Assembly: GCA_045653945.1 (NCBI GenBank)
Contig: JAZOML010000005.1
Location: forward strand, 1 to 29,203
Reading direction: 5' to 3'
From: SIG673 sp045653945
GTDB taxonomy: Bacteria; Bacillota; Clostridia; Oscillospirales; CAG-272
Length of the DNA: 29,203 nt
The notes under the pieces were generated by a model, which worked only from the letters and a program-made list of their open reading frames with translations, did not search any database and was not told the origin of the DNA. Below are positions 21,570-28,937 of this stretch, piece by piece; within the stretch, counting starts at the first letter, position 1; every line of letters begins with the position of its first letter. Made by a program: the position numbers and the translations under genes.

Positions 21570-22592
21570 ATGATAGAATATATGCCTTGGTCACAAGAAG
21601 TGGCCGATAAATGTTTGAGAGATTATGAAAAAGGGATTTTTTCAATTTTGGATATTGAGCTTGGTGGACAATGCAATTATCACTGTATATACTGTGATTC
21701 TCCATGCCGTGAAAAAGTTTGTGATGTATCTTATGACAATCTGGAAAGAGCTTTTTTAACTGGAAATATTAGATGGGTCTTTATATGCGGATTGGGAGAA
21801 CCGACCGCTATAGGCAATAAAAAAATATTATTACACATTTTGCAACTGTGTGAACGTTACAACGCAAGATGCAGTATTTTCACAAATTTGTCTAATTTAA
21901 GTACCGAACTAATTGAGTATATTGATAAAGGCATTTTGTATCTGCTTTTCAAATATGATAGCAGAGACATAGTAAAAAACATGAATTTATATGGCGTTTC
22001 ACATGTTAATAAGCAATTATTTAATATTGATCGCATAAAAAAACATGTTATTATAAAGAATGGCTGCACAAATTTAGCAGCTTCTATCGTTCCAACAAAA
22101 GTTAACAAAGAGGATATATTGGATATTGTTCGAGATTGCTTATCCAACAACATATATCCTTTGATTGCAGAGTTGGAGAATTCTGGGGATGCGCAAGATT
22201 ATTATTCACAGCTCGCATTATCTGACGAAGAGTTGTTGCACATCAAGGAACAAGTAAACGAGCTCGTCGGAGAAACATATAAGGTTCCAGTATGCCCTGC
22301 AGTTATTTCCGGTGTGCATGTACGCCACGATGGACGTGTTACTGTTGATGAATATACTGGATTGTCATGTCATTGGTTTTGGTTGCAAGAGCCAAAAACG
22401 AAGGTTGTTGGTGATTTTAACGAAATGACAATGGAAGAGATTGTAGCGCGAATCGACAGTATCAGGGCAGACAGATTTGCAAAAGTGCAATCTTTACAGA
22501 AAGATGCCAAAAACAAAGTTTTTGGAGGATGTGGCGGAGATGTCAACGTTTTGTTGCATCAATATATAACTTCGGCTCTAAGGAGGAAATAA
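21570..22592 (+). CDS. Radical SAM enzyme with extra C-terminal cysteines
   Basis: Radical SAM enzymes split S-adenosylmethionine at a [4Fe-4S] cluster to start radical reactions. The cluster motif CxxxCxxC is C35-NYH-C39-IY-C42, with the SAM-contact motif GLGEP at 74-78. The C-terminal part has C242 (VPVCPAVISG), VRHDGRVTVDEY, C267 (LSCHWFW) and C321 (GGCGGDV), reminiscent of SPASM-like auxiliary-cluster regions of peptide- or nucleotide-modifying enzymes, though not a standard SPASM pattern. The substrate is unknown. GGAG precedes the ATG at 21570. In the operon it sits between the phosphoribosyltransferase-like gene and the cysteine desulfurase, which could supply sulfur for cluster repair or for sulfur insertion. 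Confidence 0.85.
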   Translation: MIEYMPWSQEVADKCLRDYEKGIFSILDIELGGQCNYHCIYCDSPCREKVCDVSYDNLERAFLTGNIRWVFICGLGEPTAIGNKKILLHILQLCERYNARCSIFTNLSNLSTELIEYIDKGILYLLFKYDSRDIVKNMNLYGVSHVNKQLFNIDRIKKHVIIKNGCTNLAASIVPTKVNKEDILDIVRDCLSNNIYPLIAELENSGDAQDYYSQLALSDEELLHIKEQVNELVGETYKVPVCPAVISGVHVRHDGRVTVDEYTGLSCHWFWLQEPKTKVVGDFNEMTMEEIVARIDSIRADRFAKVQSLQKDAKNKVFGGCGGDVNVLLHQYITSALRRK

Positions 22593-22596
22593 TTGA

Positions 22597-23724
22597 ATGA
22601 TATATTTGGATTATAATGCAACGACTCCTCTAAGCGAAAGTGTTAAGCAAGCTATTCGGGAAAGTTTGGATTTGTTTGTTAACCCAAGTAGCATGTATAA
22701 AGAGAGCGAGACTGCAAAAAAGAAAATTCAACAAGCTCGAAAAAATATTGGCTTGTTGATTAACGCAGAGGAAAATCAAGTCATATTTACTGGATGTGCT
22801 ACAGAAAGCAATAACGCAGTGGTCAGTACTTGTGTGGACGGATCAAAAAAAGCAAAAAAGCATATAATTGTTTCTTCTGTAGAGCACTCTGCTATCTTCG
22901 AAACTGCAAAACACTATCAAAAGTATCGAAATGTGGATGTAACCTTCATACCCGTAGATGACAAATGTAGGATTGATCTGAACAAAATAAAGTATGCGGT
23001 TACGGAAAACACCGTGTTAGTATCGGTAATGTTGGTAAACAATGAAGTCGGCAATATCTATCCGATAAAAAATATCGTAAAACTTGTAAAAGGAAAAAAT
23101 CCTTCTACAATGGTTCATACAGATGCGACCCAAGCTATAGGTAAGATGGATGTTGATGTTCAGAATCTCGGAGTTGATTTTCTTACACTTTCGGGCCACA
23201 AGTTTTATGCCCCGAAAGGAATCGGTGCATTGTATGTCAAGAATCCGGATGCTTTTACTCCGTTCATGATAGGAGGACATCAGGAAAAGGGCAATCGCGC
23301 AGGAACCGAGAATCTGTTGTCAATTATTGCGATAGGACAAGCAGCAGAAGATATTGCACAATTCCATGACTATGGCACTATACAAGCAAAGCGAGATCAA
23401 TTTGAAAAAAATGTTTTAAAGTTTATCGCAGGAAGCGAAATACTCGGTGACACAGAGAATCGAATATGCAATACGTCCTGTATTTTAATCGATGGTTATA
23501 GTGGAATAGATATTTGCGAAATGGTAAATGAAATCGGAGACGTTTGTATATCTTCTGGTTCTGCATGTAATTCGATAATATTAGAACCATCACATGTAAT
23601 GAAAGCTATGGGAATCAATAAAATTCCGATAAGAGTCAGCATAGGAAAAGATACAACCGACAAAGAACTAACAAAATGTTTGCAAGCTTTGATTAAAACA
23701 ACAAAATTATTAAAAAGAAAGTGA
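22597..23724 (+). CDS. NifS/IscS-type cysteine desulfurase
   Basis: This PLP enzyme takes sulfur from cysteine as a persulfide. The 375 residues show LDYNATTPL at the start, SSVEHSAI with H97, HTDATQAIGK with D176 and Q179, the PLP lysine K202 in LSGHKFYAPKG, the HQEKGNRAGTENL motif and the catalytic C324 in CISSGSACNS. It is therefore intact. DndA, the desulfurase of DNA phosphorothioation, belongs to the same family, but no dndB-E genes are here and no IscU scaffold. It probably feeds sulfur to the neighbouring radical SAM and ferredoxin proteins. GGAGG precedes the ATG at 22597; the gap to the radical SAM gene is four bases. Confidence 0.92.
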   Translation: MIYLDYNATTPLSESVKQAIRESLDLFVNPSSMYKESETAKKKIQQARKNIGLLINAEENQVIFTGCATESNNAVVSTCVDGSKKAKKHIIVSSVEHSAIFETAKHYQKYRNVDVTFIPVDDKCRIDLNKIKYAVTENTVLVSVMLVNNEVGNIYPIKNIVKLVKGKNPSTMVHTDATQAIGKMDVDVQNLGVDFLTLSGHKFYAPKGIGALYVKNPDAFTPFMIGGHQEKGNRAGTENLLSIIAIGQAAEDIAQFHDYGTIQAKRDQFEKNVLKFIAGSEILGDTENRICNTSCILIDGYSGIDICEMVNEIGDVCISSGSACNSIILEPSHVMKAMGINKIPIRVSIGKDTTDKELTKCLQALIKTTKLLKRK

Positions 23725-23734
23725 GAATCTCATC

Positions 23735-24355
23735 ATGAAAAAAGGAAGAGTTATTATTAATCGTAATATTTGCGACAATGCAAAAGAATGTGGCGGCATT
23801 GAGGTGTGCCCTACCGGAGCAATGTACTGGGATGAAGAAAACGAAATGATAGGATACAAAGCGACCGAATGCATTGACTGCGGTTTGTGTGCAGATAATT
23901 GCCCTGTTGAAGCAATTCTTTGGGGAGCCGATGATGAAGACTATGAACGCAAGAAGAAAGAAGTAGAAGAAGAAACAAGAACATTGGAAGAATTAAACGT
24001 TGAAAGATACGGTGCGGCGCCTATCGAAGAATTCATAGAATATTCCGAGCTTGATGAGTTTAAAAACAAAACAACATCGCCATATATTTTGCTCGAGTTC
24101 TTTAAGGATGAATCTATCCAATGCTTGTTACATTCTATTCGTGTGGAAGAAATAAAGACTCTTTTTGGTAATGGCGATAATGTTGCCTACACCAAGGTAT
24201 GCTTGTCGGATGAAGATATCTGCAATATTTGTAATATTAACGAATTTCCTGCATTAGTAGTATTAAAAGACGGCAACATTAGTGGAGTCATAGAAGGATA
24301 CTACGATGATGAGCAGAAAGATGAATTCTTTAAAAAATTGATTGATTTGAAATAA
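23735..24355 (+). CDS. Ferredoxin fused to a thioredoxin-like domain
   Basis: Residues 1-65 form a ferredoxin with a full ligand set C46-x2-C49-x2-C52-x3-C56-P. The first half has only C13-x5-C19-x5-C25-P, so a second cluster would be unusual. A charged linker (70-100, KKKEVEEETRTLEEL) leads to a thioredoxin-like fold (about 112-206) with YILLEFFKDES and the cis-proline strand FPALVVLKDGNISG. The normal active-site CxxC is gone (KDESIQC), but a CxxC appears elsewhere, C163-NI-C166, before the cis-proline. It probably delivers electrons to the radical SAM enzyme. The ATG at 23735 is 10 bases past the desulfurase gene, with a weak ribosome-binding site. Confidence 0.82.
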   Translation: MKKGRVIINRNICDNAKECGGIEVCPTGAMYWDEENEMIGYKATECIDCGLCADNCPVEAILWGADDEDYERKKKEVEEETRTLEELNVERYGAAPIEEFIEYSELDEFKNKTTSPYILLEFFKDESIQCLLHSIRVEEIKTLFGNGDNVAYTKVCLSDEDICNICNINEFPALVVLKDGNISGVIEGYYDDEQKDEFFKKLIDLK

Positions 24356-24378
24356 CTTACATAGAAAAGGATGCCAAA

Positions 24379-27300
24379 ATGATGTGGGAGAAGATTAGAG
24401 AGATAGAACACAATGAATACACTAAATACACGCAAGTTTTTGATGTCGATGCCGACATTGAAGTAATGTACCAAAATGTAAACTCTCTCAAAGAGTTTAT
24501 TACATTAAAATATACTCAGTGTGTTATTTGGGATAGAGCTCTTAACTCTCCTGATATTGAAGATGACCTGGAAATACAAAGGCAAGCAATCCGCGAGGGA
24601 ACTCATGAAGGACCCTATGCGTTGTATGTAACAACACCCCAGCAGATGTTTTTGAAAAGACTGAACGAGTTAAATAATGCGGTTTTTTCAAGATTTTGGG
24701 ATGATTCTGATTGCGATGAGAAGATTTTCTATTATTTTGCATTATTGAATTTTAAGACTCATCGATATGATAATGCTTTGAGATTGTTGAATAAATCGAT
24801 AAAGCAAGAGCGATTACTTGAAGCATCCGAGCAAAACTCAGTTTTGCGTTTGCACAAGAGGTGTTTAAAAGCATACTGTCTTGAATATTTGGGATTATCA
24901 TTTAATGCGACAAAGAATACAGAACTGTTGCGCGATGCTATAAAGTTTCTAATTGGTTATGATGTGTTGTTAATCGACATAGAAAAAGATGATGTTATCA
25001 AAAAAGTTATGGCTTGTTCAGAATGTGATGATGATTTGTGTTCTATATTGAAAATACTATGTGTGACGAGCCAATCTTGTATGCTTAATACTTTAAAAGA
25101 ATATTATGGCAACCGAATCATCAATGATGATGATTATAATAAGTATTTGCTTCAAATCGCCCATATACTGTCCCATTGTTTGAGTGAAATACGTGTGCGC
25201 ATATTAAATGATCCGGCATACCAGAAACAGCGCTCCAATCAAGTTTTGCTTTTGAGAATTGCTGACAAGTTAATGTCAATTTTAGGAGAAGATTATATAA
25301 CATGCTATGCTACATTAAAAATTGAAAACGGCGAATATTTTTCGTCTCTTAGTGTTTTAAATACAGAGAGGGAAAAGCTTCTTATCAAGCAAAAAAAACT
25401 TGAGACAACCATTGACGATGAAAAGAAAAACATCGCTCTCCGAAAAATTGAACGCCAAATTGCACAAATAGATTTCTATTGTTGGTATTTTTCAATATTT
25501 GCTCATAAGCAAATTCGAGATCAAGTTGTTGAGCGAAGTAAAAAAAGTTTTTTGGCATATTCACAAAAAACAGGCGATACAGTAGCAAATACATACTATA
25601 ACGTTGTGAATATGAAGGAGATTCTTCTTAAAGCTTTTGAAGACTTAAGACAAGATGGAAGAGTTAGCGACGAAGATAAGGAAACATTAAAAAAAGTATA
25701 TGAAGAATTCAAAGCAACAGAGCCACACTATTCTGTTCATACAACAATTTCTGATGAGTGGAGATTTTTGAAAGAATCTTATTTGATTTTGCAGATGTGT
25801 TGTGAAATTAGCGATGATTCTCAACATTCGAAAAATATCGAATTAAGTCTCTATAAACTATGTTCGATGCTTTTTGATTTGTATAACACTCCTTGTATTT
25901 TCAGCGAAAATGACAAGATAAGAAAATATAGGCTTGAAAATTCCTTCCCTTTTTACACAGCCACCTTATCAAGTGGAGGGCAAATTATCTGCCGTGGCAA
26001 TTATGAAATGCTTTCATCTGCTATGGAAAGCAATTCTATTCAATGGCTCTCCTATAAATTGCCCATATTATCTCAGAACGCACAAGAATCCGAAAAAATC
26101 CTTTCGGATGTACTTTCAAAAAACATTTCAAATATTGTTATTGCAGTTGATAAAAATAATTATGAGGATGACCTAAATTTTATTGAAGCAATATTAAAGT
26201 TTGATAGTGAAAGTCGAATTGTTGATAGGCACAATATCTATGTGGATTTATCTGCTTTATCAAATGAAACAAAAGAATTTTTCTGTAAAATGTTAGATGC
26301 AAAGAAGAATGATTTTTTGGCATCATCGGTTTTTTGTGTGAATTCTAACCTTAAATCCACCGTGCTTTTGGGATGTGCATTCTCCATGCTGGAAAAGCAT
26401 TTGATTCGCTTGGGCACTCCTTTAAATTCATATGTAATTTCGCCAGTTTCCGAAGATATTACTTTTGATGCTCAATCATGTGAAAATTTAAAATTTTTGG
26501 AACAGGCGGATTTTGGAAGTATTAAGTTGAAATATATCTCGGATTGGGGATATAGTTTCGGATCATGTTTTCCGAGCAAAACCAAAATCGGAAAAAGTGG
26601 AAAAGTTTTGCTTCTAGAGAAAATAAGAGATTATGCTGGTTCTATTGGATATGTATTCTATTTTGAATCAACAGAAAATGGCGGCATTGATTGCCATGCA
26701 TTTGACGTTGTGTCCAATAAAACATTTGACAATAGAGCATATATTTATTCCGATACTATACATCTTGAAGGTAATAGTAAGAAAAGCACAAACGCATACT
26801 ATAGTGCGGATCATGACATCGCTATTGCATTAACAAGATTGTATAGAATTTCCAGAAACGAACAAAATTTGAGAGAAACAACCAAGCTCCATCAGAAATG
26901 TAAAAAGGCATGTGAGTGTTTCAACTTGTTTACATTAACCAACGACGAGTCTACGAATTACAAAATTTTACGTGAATATCTCTATTCTCATATGGGCATT
27001 CTTCTCGAAAAGAGTGTTTTCTTGTTGTTAAGAAATGGAAGTACATCCGATAAAAAGCGATGGGTATTATTTACTTTACCGCAAGAAATCAATGAGGATT
27101 TTGAATTTCAAAGAAAGCTGTGTGACAGGTTGTGTGACATTGATGATTATATCAAAGATGAAAGTGTTGCTAATATGGGTGTTAAGTTTTCTAATATTTT
27201 GTCCGATTCAGAGAATCTTCTCATAAGTTTGGAAGAAAAAATAACCCCTTGCACTAAGAACAAAAAATACTATTTCATTAGCTATAAGTCAAAAAATCGG

Positions 27301-27906
27301 ACGGCCGAACTTTGCACACCTGTATATAACGATGTTATTTACCTTCAAAAGGAATTTGAGGATAAATTAGAGGTCGCTATTGATGTTAAAAACTTTACTG
27401 ATGAATTTGACAAGGAAATTGATGGATATATTCAAGGTCAGAATTGTGTTGGTGCATTTGTTTATTTAAGTTTTGACTATATGTGTCCAATACGAAAGGA
27501 GAAAGACGGACAAGAGTTTTTGCTTTCGGCGGAACAAGATAAGTGCTTTAAAGAGATTGAGTTGCTTGTTGAGCGAAAGAGAGAAAATCCTGATTTCAAG
27601 GTTTTTCCGATATTTATCCCGTCCACTTCTCAACAAAGTCATGGTTACGGTAGCACTCTTTTAGAACTTGTAAATGGTGCCTTTGAACTGTACAACTTTG
27701 CTATACATGACAAGCATGACAAGTATGGAAATAAAGCGAGGATTTCAATTTATCAAGAATTATTCAATCTTGATTATGAAGCTTACAGAGAACCAATTGA
27801 ATCATTGAATTCATTTTTCTGTATTAGAAAAGATTCCTCTGCCCACTTTAAAGCAAACAATATTAAAAATGCACTAAGAGATTATGGAATATGGAATGAT
27901 GAATAA
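24379..27906 (+). CDS. Giant helical-repeat protein with C-terminal TIR-like domain
   Basis: The 1175-residue protein has no signal peptide. Residues about 100-220 look like TPR-type helical repeats (IFYYFALLNFKTHRYDNALRLL), followed by more helices and a coiled coil at about 326-366. A mixed alpha/beta region at about 560-720 (NIVIAVDKNN, RHNIYVDLSAL) could be a Rossmann-like sensor; this is a guess. Residues about 964-1110 resemble a TIR domain: KKYYFISYKSKNR, then VAIDVKNFTDEFDKEI, GAFVYLSFDYMCP, KCFKEIELL with E1059 in the place of the catalytic glutamate of NAD-cleaving TIRs, and FKVFPIFIPS. TIR domains in bacteria often act as NADases or signal-nucleotide makers in phage defence. AAAAGGA stands seven bases before the ATG. 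Confidence 0.75.
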   Translation: MMWEKIREIEHNEYTKYTQVFDVDADIEVMYQNVNSLKEFITLKYTQCVIWDRALNSPDIEDDLEIQRQAIREGTHEGPYALYVTTPQQMFLKRLNELNNAVFSRFWDDSDCDEKIFYYFALLNFKTHRYDNALRLLNKSIKQERLLEASEQNSVLRLHKRCLKAYCLEYLGLSFNATKNTELLRDAIKFLIGYDVLLIDIEKDDVIKKVMACSECDDDLCSILKILCVTSQSCMLNTLKEYYGNRIINDDDYNKYLLQIAHILSHCLSEIRVRILNDPAYQKQRSNQVLLLRIADKLMSILGEDYITCYATLKIENGEYFSSLSVLNTEREKLLIKQKKLETTIDDEKKNIALRKIERQIAQIDFYCWYFSIFAHKQIRDQVVERSKKSFLAYSQKTGDTVANTYYNVVNMKEILLKAFEDLRQDGRVSDEDKETLKKVYEEFKATEPHYSVHTTISDEWRFLKESYLILQMCCEISDDSQHSKNIELSLYKLCSMLFDLYNTPCIFSENDKIRKYRLENSFPFYTATLSSGGQIICRGNYEMLSSAMESNSIQWLSYKLPILSQNAQESEKILSDVLSKNISNIVIAVDKNNYEDDLNFIEAILKFDSESRIVDRHNIYVDLSALSNETKEFFCKMLDAKKNDFLASSVFCVNSNLKSTVLLGCAFSMLEKHLIRLGTPLNSYVISPVSEDITFDAQSCENLKFLEQADFGSIKLKYISDWGYSFGSCFPSKTKIGKSGKVLLLEKIRDYAGSIGYVFYFESTENGGIDCHAFDVVSNKTFDNRAYIYSDTIHLEGNSKKSTNAYYSADHDIAIALTRLYRISRNEQNLRETTKLHQKCKKACECFNLFTLTNDESTNYKILREYLYSHMGILLEKSVFLLLRNGSTSDKKRWVLFTLPQEINEDFEFQRKLCDRLCDIDDYIKDESVANMGVKFSNILSDSENLLISLEEKITPCTKNKKYYFISYKSKNRTAELCTPVYNDVIYLQKEFEDKLEVAIDVKNFTDEFDKEIDGYIQGQNCVGAFVYLSFDYMCPIRKEKDGQEFLLSAEQDKCFKEIELLVERKRENPDFKVFPIFIPSTSQQSHGYGSTLLELVNGAFELYNFAIHDKHDKYGNKARISIYQELFNLDYEAYREPIESLNSFFCIRKDSSAHFKANNIKNALRDYGIWNDE

Positions 27907-28360
27907 AAAGTTTTATTATTTAACACAAGGTATAGGCAACGGAAACACACTCTTAACAAGTTTCGATAGTGCATTATTGAGTTCAGGAATCGCTAATTAC
28001 AATTTAGTCAAGATTAGCAGTATTTTGCCGGCAGGAAGCACAGAATGTGATTGTGTATCTCTGAAGGAAGGCTCAATTTTGCATACTGCATATGCTTCGT
28101 TAACTTCTAATCAAGAAGGTGCAACCATTTCCGCAGCGGTTGGTGTTGCAATTCCTCAAGATGATAGTAAGGTTGGAGTAATTATGGAGTATTCTGCATA
28201 TTGCGACAAACAAGAAGCTCTTGACCAAATTCACTTAATGCTGAAAGAAGCTATGGAGAATCGAGGCTATCTTATCAAGGAAATAAAGTCGGTAGCAAGC
28301 GAATTGATTGTTCCTAAAGATGGATATGTTACGGCTTTTGCCGCATTGTCGATATGGTGA
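27899..28360 (+). CDS. Pyruvoyl-dependent arginine decarboxylase (PvlArgDC)
   Basis: The 153-residue proenzyme matches the archaeal and bacterial PvlArgDC family, which makes agmatine from arginine. The self-cleavage site is intact: YNLVKIS40-S41ILPAG, where Ser41 would become the pyruvoyl group. Other family signatures are GNGNTLLTSFDSALLSSGI near 12-31, GATISAAVGVAIP near 74-86, VGVIMEYSAYC with E97, and ENRGY. The start is the ATG at 27899 or the ATG at 27896, both within the last 11 bases of the TIR gene, so it is translationally coupled and likely part of the same operon. An agmatine product, or another amine made by a relative, would be an unusual partner for a TIR protein. A terminator-like hairpin follows after 88 bases. 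Confidence 0.9.
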   Translation: MNKKFYYLTQGIGNGNTLLTSFDSALLSSGIANYNLVKISSILPAGSTECDCVSLKEGSILHTAYASLTSNQEGATISAAVGVAIPQDDSKVGVIMEYSAYCDKQEALDQIHLMLKEAMENRGYLIKEIKSVASELIVPKDGYVTAFAALSIW

Positions 28361-28448
28361 TGATCGAATAAATCTGAACTATATTGGAATCTTTTGCAAT
28401 TGATTGAAAAGCAGATAATAAGAGTTGGACAGTTTTAATTGCAGTATG

Positions 28449-28486
28449 AAAGGAATCTGTCACACATTGATGATGGGTTCCTTTTT
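28449..28486 (+). terminator. Probable terminator of the cargo operon
   Basis: AAAGGAATC pairs with GGTTCCTTT (one G-T pair) around an 18-base loop, followed by further Ts. The loop is longer than usual, so the call is moderate. Confidence 0.6.
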
Positions 28487-28676
28487 ATACTTACACAGAA
28501 TTCCATTTTTAAGCCTCTAATTTACAGTTTTCTCTTTCAGTCTTCTGTGCAAATGGTTCGAAAAAGCCCGAAAAGCCTTGAAAAACCACCCTTTTGTGCT
28601 ATTTCATGCAAAACCGTGATTTCGGATAAATGGTAGAGAATACACAATCCGAGGGCAACGGCGCATAAATCGTGTT

Positions 28677-28711
28677 AAAAAGCAAGACCTCATTTTGAGG
28701 CCTTGCTTTTT
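28677..28711. terminator. Strong terminator hairpin
   Basis: AAAAAGCAAGACCTCA pairs with TGAGGCCTTGCTTTTT, 15 of 16 pairs, one A-C mismatch, TTT loop, T tail. It may insulate the cargo from the backbone and could act on both strands. Confidence 0.85.
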
Positions 28712-28801
28712 CTGCATTTGAGGGGATTATCTACACCATGGTAATGAAGCCTCAAATATTGAGCCTCTGTAATCAAAGAAAAAGCCTCGGCGAGCGTGCC
28801 G

Positions 28802-28834
28802 AAAATCAATGGGTCATTATGACCCACTGATTTT
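28802..28834. terminator. Terminator hairpin before the last gene
   Basis: AAAATCAATGGGTCA pairs with TGACCCACTGATTTTT with one mismatch, and a T run follows. It is the third hairpin in 390 bases. Confidence 0.75.
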
Positions 28835-28878
28835 TACACCTCTCCCCTTTGTCCGAAATTCAATTTACAAAGAGTTCC

Positions 28879-28907
28879 TTGAAAAAAGTCGCAAAATATG
28901 GTAAAAT
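28879..28907 (+). promoter_or_regulatory. Promoter of the final gene
   Basis: TTGAAA at 28879-28884, a 17-bp spacer and TAAAAT at 28902-28907, with TGG before it (extended -10). It lies 31 bases before the ATG at 28938. Confidence 0.75.
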
Positions 28908-28937
28908 AAAAGCATCAGATCAGAAGGAGGTGTTACA

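Larger units (their letters stand above)
28361..28937. other. 577-base gene-free stretch with three hairpins
   Basis: No convincing gene is visible. It holds three terminator-like hairpins (28449-28486, 28677-28711, 28802-28834), a CTCAA/TTGAG near-palindrome at about 28764-28776 and a small CGGC/GCCG hairpin near 28787-28800. A promoter for the last gene lies at 28879-28907. The 65-codon frame at 28439-28636 overlaps the first hairpin and looks spurious. Confidence 0.6.

Noticed and set aside
20942..27906. A Thoeris or viperin-type system, suggested by the TIR domain and radical SAM gene.
   Set aside because: There is no ThsA-like NADase partner, and the radical SAM protein has extra C-terminal cysteines and no nucleotide-kinase neighbour as viperin loci usually have.
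22597..28360. A Dnd-type DNA phosphorothioation system, suggested by the desulfurase on an island.
   Set aside because: No DndB, DndC, DndD or DndE homologue is present; the neighbours are radical SAM, ferredoxin and TIR proteins.
28439..28636. A 65-codon frame after the arginine decarboxylase.
   Set aside because: It overlaps the operon's terminator hairpin, has no ribosome-binding site and an unconvincing composition.
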